A stretch of DNA of 39,785 nucleotides, taken from NCBI GenBank assembly GCA_012034865.1, contig JAAUOM010000029.1:1-39785 (forward strand), given 5' to 3'. A program made the translations under genes and the position numbers. The notes under the pieces are model-generated. The model was not told where the DNA came from and ran no database searches. It saw only the letters and a program-made list of their open reading frames with translations. This DNA is from Acaryochloris sp. CRU_2_0. Lineage in GTDB: Bacteria; Cyanobacteriota; Cyanobacteriia; Thermosynechococcales; Thermosynechococcaceae. Shown in pieces: positions 9,388 to 15,473 of this stretch (position 1 is the stretch's first letter; each line of letters starts with the position of its first letter).

Positions 9388-9562
9388 CCTGCCCCTGCGG
9401 GATTTTGGTTCACATGGTGAATTGCACGAGTGTATTTCATATCCGTAGGGGCGAGGTCTCCTCGCCCAATGCAGAATTTTTGTGATCAACCAAAATTATG
9501 GGTTGGGGGGCACAATGTATTGCCCTGGGCAGGGAGACCCTGCCCCTACGGGGTGTTTGGTT
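9388..9562. repeat. GC-rich palindromic dispersed repeat in the cas operon
   Basis: Two near-copies of a unit starting CCCTGCCCCT and ending TTTGGTT occur at 9388-9410 and 9538-9562. Between them are two strong hairpins: GGGCGAGG-TCT-CCTCGCCC at 9449-9467 and GGGCAGGG-AGA-CCCTGCCC at 9528-9546. Runs of the GTAGGGGCGAGGTCTCCTCGCCC type are familiar dispersed elements in cyanobacterial intergenic DNA. It sits 90-270 bp upstream of cas10d and directly abuts the Uma2 remnant, so it probably inserted into or beside that gene. Whether it affects transcription into cas10d is unknown. Confidence 0.7.
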
Positions 9563-9571
9563 GCACTCGGT

Positions 9572-9643
9572 CACGATGTCGGACTCGATCATCTGCTGGT
9601 ACTACCCCACCGTGAATTTTTCTCGCAAGATTTGGACTGTCAT
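9572..9643 (-). pseudogene. Uma2-family (DUF820) gene remnant, N-terminal fragment
   Basis: On the minus strand from about 9643 the DNA translates as MTVQILREKFTVG, a TAG stop, then YQQMIESDIV. This closely matches the first 24 residues of the Uma2 gene at 12479-13039, with about 84% nucleotide identity over 63 bp. The rest of the gene is missing and the fragment ends against the palindromic repeat. It is the start of a second, paralogous Uma2 copy that has decayed. Confidence 0.75.
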
Positions 9644-9739
9644 CGTACATATTGCTTTGATAGAGAACATGACATCTTTTCTTGAGTGAACATATCCTTG
9701 AAGGGAGCCTTTAATAAGGATTGCCAGCTCCCTACTGGA

Positions 9740-9931
9740 TTAAGCCGCTCGTTTTAAGCTCTCGATCGAGAACCGCAGAGGTGGCTTGGGAAAAAGATTA
9801 AGTTCGAGTTGATCGTACTTAATCTCCTTTGGGGACTCTTCGACCTGAAAAGTCTTATCGGTATCTGAGATATTGCACTTTGACGAATAAGGCTCCAGGT
9901 CAAAGAGGGTAAGTTGACAGTAAGTCATCAT
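9740..9931 (-). CDS. Small hypothetical protein between cas3' and cas10d
   Basis: A 63-aa frame starting MMTYCQLTLFDLEPY and ending LNLFPKPPLRFSIESLKRAA. I do not recognise it. It is acidic in the middle, basic at the end, and has no membrane segment. The QLTLFDLE start faintly resembles QQLSLWDTQ at the N-terminus of Cas10d, which could be chance. It lies on the cas strand, downstream of the crRNA-like element and its matching site, so it would be the first reading frame affected by regulation there. It may be a genuine small gene (for example the partner of that element) or a chance frame. Confidence 0.4.
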   Translation of the reverse strand: MMTYCQLTLFDLEPYSSKCNISDTDKTFQVEESPKEIKYDQLELNLFPKPPLRFSIESLKRAA

Positions 9932-10037
9932 TAATTAAGGCTCAATATATTTTTCTAGATGGCAGTGCTTGGCCTTAGTGAGCTTAAAAAACGTATGTGA
10001 CGGACAGGATTAGCCATGAGAGTCGGTCACTGCGAAT

Positions 10038-10066
10038 CTCTGTTGCTGTACTAGAAGACTGGCACC
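10038..10066 (+). promoter_or_regulatory. Site matching the spacer of the mini-CRISPR
   Basis: Spacer positions 2-29 of the element at 10175-10284 match this site at 24 of 28 bases, including 16 identical in a row (CTAGAAGACTGGCACC, 10051-10066 and 10225-10240). On the minus strand a possible -10 (TATAAC, 10078-10083) would start transcription toward the small gene and cas10d just before this site, so a bound effector could block it. The three bases 5' of the site are AAT, not the GTN PAM known for I-D, and several mismatches fall in the seed (positions 1, 4 and 7). Function is inferred. Confidence 0.5.
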
Positions 10067-10174
10067 ACTCACATGAAGTTATAACATAGAGTTCAGAATT
10101 TTTTTAGATCAGGGTCGGAAGACGATTTCAAAATTTATCCTCAACTATGATATTCTATTAACAAGTGCCCAGAT

Positions 10175-10284
10175 TCTCAGCTCTAATTCAAACCCTCTGA
10201 GGGATTGAAATTTCCGTCGCTGATCTAGAAGACTGGCACCTCCTTTGGTTGATCGCATTCCAAAACCCCTCTCAGGGATGACAA
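10175..10284 (+). CRISPR. Degenerate mini-CRISPR (repeat-spacer-repeat) in the cas operon
   Basis: At 10175-10211 the last 24 bases match the array repeat at 22 positions, with core AAACCCTCTGAGGGATTGAA. The hairpin is kept and even lengthened to CCCTC-T-GAGGG. The first 13 bases have diverged. A second, more degenerate copy at about 10248-10284 keeps CCCT-CTC-AGGG. The 36-bp interval (10212-10247) has the size of an array spacer, and the 73-bp period matches the array's 72. It is read on the plus strand, opposite to the cas genes and to the main array. Candidate -10 sequences TATGAT (10146) and TATTCT (10151) lie just upstream, with weak -35 regions. This is the layout of crRNA-like regulators such as CreA/CreR. 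Confidence 0.65.
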
Positions 10285-12444
10285 CTACGCAACCCATATC
10301 TCACCTCCATCACGCTTGAATCGGTAGGCAAGGGTGTCAATCAGCAAGGCTGACTGGCCAAAGGCCACTGAGTAGGGTGCGGTGGCGTCGTGGATGCTGT
10401 TCTCATCGCTGATGGGGTAAATCTGAAAATGCATCGGTAGCTGCAACCGTAGTTGTACCTCTCGCACAGGCTTACATAACACATAGCAGACCATGGCCTG
10501 CATACTTAGGCGACGATTGATCGAGGCAGCCCAAGGATTATCGGGTTGCCAGATTTGTAACCCTTTCAGTACCTGCACCTTCCAGGCATTGGCAATCGGT
10601 TGGAGATCGCCGGGGTAGGTAAACTTCCAGTTCAAGCGCTCTTCCCGATAGCCCCGCAACTTCATAAAGCCCAGGCAATCCTTAAATTGGCCTTTGGCGA
10701 TCGCTTGTCCAGTGCGCTCTGATGTTGCTTGCAACAAATCAAGAAATTCCCGCTGGGTACACATCTCGATCTCTAGGTTGCTCAGCACACCCGGTAAGTC
10801 ATAGGTTTTGAACCGATCTAGCGCCATCGGTTCTGTGAGATCATACAGACCGCATTGTAGAGGGCTTGACCCACGAAAACTTTTGGCATCTTCAGCGATG
10901 GGATTACCTTTCTTACCCGAAAACGCTTGCCATTCTCTAGCCCAGCCGTTGACACGCTCAGCCACTTGCTTAAGGCTAGTTGCAAATACCTGCTCACAAC
11001 TGGCTTGGAAGTGTGGTAAAGCCCCAGCGTATTCCCGTTGACGCTTCAAATCAAGCAGCAGATCGAAGGACTGAACAGCTCCCCAGCGTTTGTAGTAGCC
11101 CTCAAAGTCATTGATCTGACGGTATTTGTCGCGGATCAGGGTCTGGAAGTGGATGCGATCGCACCTCTCCCCATCGGCCAAAACCGCCTTGTCTCCCACA
11201 AACAGCCGCTCCACAAAGAAATTTGGCACGAGGGCATAGGCTCTAAAGCCATCAAACTGAATATCCTGTCCATTTTTTGATAGCCAGCATGGCGACCCAA
11301 TCGGCCTAGGCGCTGGATAAAATTACCAGCATCTGACGACTCAAAAGGAGGAGGTTGATTTTAAATCAACCCCGACATCAATGGTGCTAGTGCCAATCAC
11401 GAGGTCAGCAGCTAGGGATTCAGCCTTTTCCTGATGGCCAGATAATCCTGTGTTTTCTCGCACTGTTAGGCCATGCTCTGCAAACAACGCTTTGAATATT
11501 GGGGTCAGTCGTTTCACTGCGGCAATGGAGTTGAGGATGATTGCCCCCTTACTGCCGGGATGGTCTAAAAACTGGCTGAGAATATGCTCTCGATGATCTG
11601 CAAGCCAAGCTTCGGAAGCCTGAGATGTGGGGTCTATGGGTACAAATGTCAGATCAATAGAGTGGGCGATCTGTCGCCAATCCTGGGCCATCAGAGCATC
11701 TGCTTCCGCTGGAGTTGCCGGAAACTGGTACTTTCTCTCATCCAGGGGATTGACGGTGCGGCAGCGAAAGCCTGCCTGATGTAAACGTTGTAGTAGAGAA
11801 CTGCTGGGTGTTGCAGAAAGGAATAGAAACTTCTTGCCCTGATTCGTCGCTTGCATCAACAACATGGTGTTGATAACGCTGACAACTTGAGGGGCTGCGA
11901 AAACATGAAATTCGTCAAAGATAAATAATTCAAAGTCTGTATCAATTTGGTTCCAAAGCTTATCAGGGTTGTCCTTGCGGGTTAGGTATGCCCCCCGATG
12001 CAAATAATGAAAAATATCAGGGTTGGTAATCAAAACTTCAGATTGACCGGCACGGGAGGCGATCGCGCTACCCTTTCGCAAGCCTTCCTGCTCGGCATAA
12101 ATTTCTAACTCCGGCCCGCTGAAGCGATTGACGCGGGCTTGATTGGAAGGCTGGAAGTACTTGATATACTCCTGAACTTGAGCTGCTTGATCCCTTGCTA
12201 GAGCATTGGTGGGATAGAGGGCAATGGCATAACAATCTCCCTGCATTACATCCAGATAAGCTGCCAAACTTTTGCCATCCCCTGTCATTGCAGTATTAAA
12301 TACCACATCAATATTTGGATCTCGTAAAGCCTTTAGAGTTTCTAGTTGGTGCCATGACAGTTTCCAGCCATCCGGCAAGTGAATCTCTGGAGATACATCC
12401 CTAGCGGGGCAGGTGTAGACAGGTTTTAAGTTAATTGAATACAT
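10285..12444 (-). pseudogene. cas3: Type I-D helicase Cas3', frameshifted as sequenced
   Basis: This is a superfamily 2 helicase without an HD domain, as expected for I-D, where the nuclease is in Cas10d. Motif I is TAMTGDGKS, motif II FDEFH, motif III FLSATPS, and motif VI FIQRLGRLGRH. The frame starting at ATG 12444 (MYSINLKPVY) stops at 11341; the C-terminal part is open from about 11260 to 10285. Between them motif VI (ESSDAGNFIQRLGRLGRHAGYQ) reads in another frame. One base missing in the run 11273-11278 fixes the second junction. The first needs two missing bases (for example runs 11363-11365 and 11343-11346) or one extra base. Either decay or homopolymer error is possible. Without the repair the helicase would be inactive and interference lost. 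Confidence 0.85.
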
Positions 12445-12478
12445 ATGTTTACCTATAAGAGCTTCATCGACCTGACAA

Positions 12479-13039
12479 TCAGACCAAAAGGTGATCAACC
12501 CTGAATTGAGCATCAGGAAACACTTGAAATGTAAGCGATTGCCCTCGACGAAAAGTCTGTACCTTTTGGTAAACCGTAGCACTTGGCTCTCGATGGATCT
12601 GCACCGCTTCAGCATTCAAGTCTACAATCCAAACCTCGGCAATGTTGTTTTGAGCGTAAAGCGGCACTTTTACAGTGTGATCAAAATCAACCGTGGTATC
12701 AGAGACCTCAACCAGCGCAAAGATATCTTCGGGCTGAGGATAGCTCTCGGCATAAAAGTCCGATCACCGTTGGAGAATCGCCAAATCAGGTTGCGGTTCC
12801 GAGCTGTTACTCAACTGAATCGGGTTTTGAACCCGCACAATTGCCTTGAAACCTAGCTCCCTTATAAACAGCTCAGTCAAACGATCAACACAGACAGCAT
12901 GTTGCCTGCCAATGGGCGACATTTGGATAATTTCTCCTTGCAGTAACTCAACGCGATCGCGATCAGTCAAAATACCGGACTCAATCATCTGTTGGTACTG
13001 CCCTACCGTAAATTTCTTTCGCAGAATTTGAACTGTCAT
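12479..13039 (-). pseudogene. Uma2-family (DUF820) endonuclease-like protein with in-frame stop
   Basis: The 187-codon frame begins MTVQILRKKFTVGQYQQMI and ends FPDAQFRVDHLLV. It has the Uma2 hallmarks RVELLQGEIIQMSPIG, QPDLAIL and PLYAQNNIAEVWIVDL; the family has a PD-(D/E)XK restriction-endonuclease-like fold and is greatly expanded in cyanobacteria. A single TGA at 12764-12766 interrupts it where CGA (Arg) would be expected, and the frame is unchanged on both sides. This is a substitution, so it looks like true inactivation unless read through. The gene lies immediately upstream of cas3'. A paralogous fragment lies at 9572-9643. Confidence 0.85.
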
Positions 13040-13068
13040 CGGAATTGCTCACTCATGCAATGGGGGTT

Positions 13069-13362
13069 TCAGTAATTGCAGCGTGGACTGCCATCTAGGG
13101 AGTAGGGGTTTTCCATATATTCCAGTTCACGGTTGCGCTCTGTGCTGTATCTCAAGGCTTGATGAACGATAGGTTCTATCAATGAGACACGCTCCTCTAG
13201 CTGCTCATGTTGTTGCTCAATTTCTCTAATTCGTTTGTCTTGAAAGCTGTTACGGGTCCTTTCAGCCTCAATTAAGTCGATAAACTGCCGTAGTAAGTCG
13301 AGATCAGAATGGGATTGTTGCACGGTTTGGTCCTCCTGTACATCGTTGTCCAAAATCGTCAT
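13069..13362 (-). CDS. Small coiled-coil hypothetical protein
   Basis: A 97-aa protein I cannot assign. Residues about 20-65 are rich in heptad-like charged helices (DLLRQFIDLIEAERTR, RIREIEQQHEQLEERVSLIE), suggesting a short coiled coil. There is no signal peptide or membrane segment. It lies 29 bp upstream of the broken Uma2 gene on the same strand and is divergent from the WYL regulator. It may therefore be under the regulator's control from the shared intergenic region. Confidence 0.6.
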   Translation of the reverse strand: MTILDNDVQEDQTVQQSHSDLDLLRQFIDLIEAERTRNSFQDKRIREIEQQHEQLEERVSLIEPIVHQALRYSTERNRELEYMENPYSLDGSPRCNY

Positions 13363-13398
13363 CTAGTCTTTGAAGCTACCCATAAAAGGCAACTACAA

Positions 13399-13481
13399 AG
13401 TGTACGTGTTTACTTGCTTGTTCTCATATTGACAAGCAAAATAGAAATATGCAACCCCGAAAAATTAAATGTACGTACACT
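13399..13481. promoter_or_regulatory. Candidate operators between the WYL regulator and the cas-side genes
   Basis: The intergenic region holds two nested inverted repeats. The outer pair is AGTGTACGT (13399-13407) and ACGTACACT (13473-13481). The inner pair is TTGCTTGT (13414-13421) and ACAAGCAA (13432-13439), separated by 10 bp. The right outer arm lies 16 bp before the ATG of the WYL gene, so a regulator bound there could control its own gene and the divergent genes. WYL regulators with N-terminal DNA-binding segments often autoregulate; the assignment here is inferred. Confidence 0.45.
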
Positions 13482-13496
13482 CTTATTTAATCTGTC

Positions 13497-14357
13497 ATGG
13501 CTCGTAAACGTTCCTCCATTACCCTATCTATTGCAGAACCCGAAAAAAAACAGCTAGAGCGGCTTGCCCTGGAGTTTGGACAGACTTGGGGAGATAAGCC
13601 AAATATTTCTAAGTTGCTCAAAGCACTGGCAAATGGCGATCTTCGTATTGGTACCAACCCTGACTGGAACGACGATCTCATTGATGTTCTCAATCATGCC
13701 CGACTAAACTTTATTGATCGCGGCCAACTACACCACGCGATCGCACTTTCCCAACTCTTGCTAGAGCGTAGTGAATTACCTGTTCCCCTCCGCCATGAAA
13801 TCCAGCAATTTATCGAACACCCCACCCATCCCTGGCGCATACGGCTCGATCACTATATTCAGCAGCGACAACCCTTTCAACTAACCTACCAAGATGCCGC
13901 AGAACGCCTGTGGCAGTTTACCGTGCATCATGCCACCATTGTGATTCACGAAGATCGGCAATATTTAGATTGTTGGTGTGCAGAAACCATCGAGAACCAG
14001 GATCTAGAGCCATTAACCCACAATTGGAGCCTACGACTCGATCGCATTCCCGCAGGAACTGCTATTCAGCCTGTTGCAGGCATGTGGAGATCGCAACTGG
14101 ATCAAATCCCAGTTGAATTCCATCTTTTGCGCGGATTAGCCTTTGCCTACCACACAAAAACCGCTGCTGATACCCACAACGAATGGCATCCAGACCAGCC
14201 CCAGGTGCGGCGAGTGATCAGAAACGTTACCAGTACCTTTTGGTTCTTCCGAGAGATACGCCGGTATGGGGCTGATTGTGTTCTCGTAGGGCCAAAAGAG
14301 GTGCGCGAACGGTTTACACAGGATGTCAGAGCCTTATATCAACAATATTTCCCTTGA
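13497..14357 (+). CDS. WYL-domain transcriptional regulator of the CRISPR locus
   Basis: A 286-aa protein with a short N-terminal DNA-binding-like segment (MARKRSSITLSIAEPEKKQLERLALEFGQ, ribbon-helix-helix or HTH in character) and a WYL-type ligand-sensing domain at roughly residues 110-200 (PFQLTYQDA..., QYLDCWCAETI, WSLRLDRI). The C-terminal part resembles the WCX extension. WYL proteins sit beside many cyanobacterial type I-D loci, and one (Sll7009 in Synechocystis 6803) is reported to reduce crRNA levels from the I-D array. This gene is divergent from the cas genes and separated by inverted repeats, fitting a local repressor. The ligand is unknown. Confidence 0.85.
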   Translation: MARKRSSITLSIAEPEKKQLERLALEFGQTWGDKPNISKLLKALANGDLRIGTNPDWNDDLIDVLNHARLNFIDRGQLHHAIALSQLLLERSELPVPLRHEIQQFIEHPTHPWRIRLDHYIQQRQPFQLTYQDAAERLWQFTVHHATIVIHEDRQYLDCWCAETIENQDLEPLTHNWSLRLDRIPAGTAIQPVAGMWRSQLDQIPVEFHLLRGLAFAYHTKTAADTHNEWHPDQPQVRRVIRNVTSTFWFFREIRRYGADCVLVGPKEVRERFTQDVRALYQQYFP

Positions 14358-14506
14358 AGATGTTGTTAGAGTTACTAAGGCTCAGCTTCTGAGAGACCAT
14401 TATTCAGAAAAAAGGATTACAGGCGATCGCGCAAACACGCTCTGAAGTTTAGCGGTATCCTGCTACGCTCACCATCAAGACTTCCATGAGCATTATAATT
14501 CTGGTC

Positions 14507-14824
14507 TCATCCCAGTCCAGAAGGCAGAGGCACAAAGTTAATAGAAAGGCGTTGATTGAGAGCCGTCGCAATCCGATTCAGCATCGCCAGAGAATGCCCC
14601 TCATAATCTGCATCCTCAAGCCGACAAATGACTGAAGCCTGCGTTCCCACCAAAGCTGCCAACTGGCGCTGAGAAAGATTAGCCGCTTCACGTAACTCCC
14701 GGATTTTTCGTGCCACATCATCATTTACCCGCGCCTCCTCTAGAGCCACAAGACGCTCAGGTTGTCCTTCATAGAACTCCTGATGAAGAATCTCTAGAGC
14801 ATTAGACGTTTTCTTGTCAGTCAT
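14507..14824 (-). CDS. higA: XRE-family antitoxin, HigA type
   Basis: A 105-aa protein with a central helix-turn-helix: RKIRELREAANLSQRQLAALVGTQASVICRLED, a clear XRE/Cro domain at about residues 38-92. As a HigA-type antitoxin it would bind the HigB-like toxin encoded just upstream and repress the shared promoter. The start overlaps the toxin stop (TGATG), so translation is coupled. Toxin-first order is usual for higBA systems. Confidence 0.85.
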   Translation of the reverse strand: MTDKKTSNALEILHQEFYEGQPERLVALEEARVNDDVARKIRELREAANLSQRQLAALVGTQASVICRLEDADYEGHSLAMLNRIATALNQRLSINFVPLPSGLG

Positions 14825-15195
14825 CAGCTTTTCCTCTGATAGGTGTACATTTCTGGATCACTCTCAAAGCGGATGCGGCGGTCAATCGCTTTGTCAATCT
14901 CCTTGGGCGGTACCTGGCCTTCTTTCACAATGCCGTGGGAAAGTATTGCTGTACAATCGCCATAGAAGAAATAGAGGATGCGATAGTTGACACCCCAAAG
15001 CCCAATCCGCAGCTCATAGATTTTGTCTCGCAGGTAATCCGCCTCTGGTCGGCGCAGTTCGTGCCCTAGTGCAGCCAACCGCTCTATTTTGACAGTGCAT
15101 TTATCTTGAGCCTTCTGAGGTAGAATCCTCAGCCAGTCCAGCGTTGGGATAGATCCGTCCGTCTCTTGGAAGAAAACAACAATGGTTTGCGGCAA
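14824..15195 (-). CDS. higB: RelE-fold toxin, HigB/Gp49 type
   Basis: A 123-aa protein of the phage Gp49-like/HigB family, a RelE-fold ribosome-dependent mRNA endonuclease. Recognisable parts are LPQKAQDKCTVKIERLAALG, LRDKIYELRIGLWGVNYRILYFF and ILSHGIVKEGQVPPKEIDKAI. It is the first gene of a two-gene toxin-antitoxin operon between the CRISPR locus and the CO2-uptake operon. Its promoter must lie in 15196-15396, shared with ndhF3 on the other strand. Confidence 0.85.
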   Translation of the reverse strand: MPQTIVVFFQETDGSIPTLDWLRILPQKAQDKCTVKIERLAALGHELRRPEADYLRDKIYELRIGLWGVNYRILYFFYGDCTAILSHGIVKEGQVPPKEIDKAIDRRIRFESDPEMYTYQRKS

Positions 15196-15395
15196 TATTG
15201 ATTTTCTCTTAGATTTACCTCTCTATGTTCGCAAATATATGAACTAAATCAAATACTGTCAGTTCTTGTAGAGCAATTCCAGATAACTTTCAGGATTGAC
15301 CTGAGTACCATTCAGCTTGAACTTCAACGTAAAATCAGCAGACTCAATGTCTAGGTTGCTAATTTTTTTTGAAGTTTTGTTGCAGAGCTGGTATA

Positions 15396-15462
15396 TTGAC
15401 TTTAATAAACTTATATCCATAAAATTTTAGATATAAGTCTATACATAAGTCTTTATAAGTTT
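15396..15462 (+). promoter_or_regulatory. ndhF3 promoter with repeated ATAAGTYT operator motifs
   Basis: A good promoter is visible: -35 TTGACT at 15396-15401 and -10 TAAAAT at 15420-15425 with an 18-bp spacer. An inverted copy of the motif (AAACTTATAT, 15408-15417) lies between these boxes. Three direct copies follow around and after the likely start: ATAAGTCT (15433-15440), ATAAGTCT (15445-15452) and ATAAGTTT (15455-15462). This operon is known to be induced by low CO2 and repressed by the LysR-type CcmR/NdhR. The placement over the promoter and start suggests repression, but which protein binds here is inferred. Confidence 0.6.
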
Positions 15463-15473
15463 TACTTTTAGCT

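Noticed and set aside
11273..11278. Programmed -1 frameshifting at the A6 run of cas3'
   Set aside because: The run is slippery, but a second frame break about 70-90 bp upstream also needs explaining, so a programmed shift alone would not yield Cas3'.
14381..14394. CTCAG/CTGAG hairpin after the WYL gene as a terminator
   Set aside because: The stem is only 5 bp and is not followed by a U tract.
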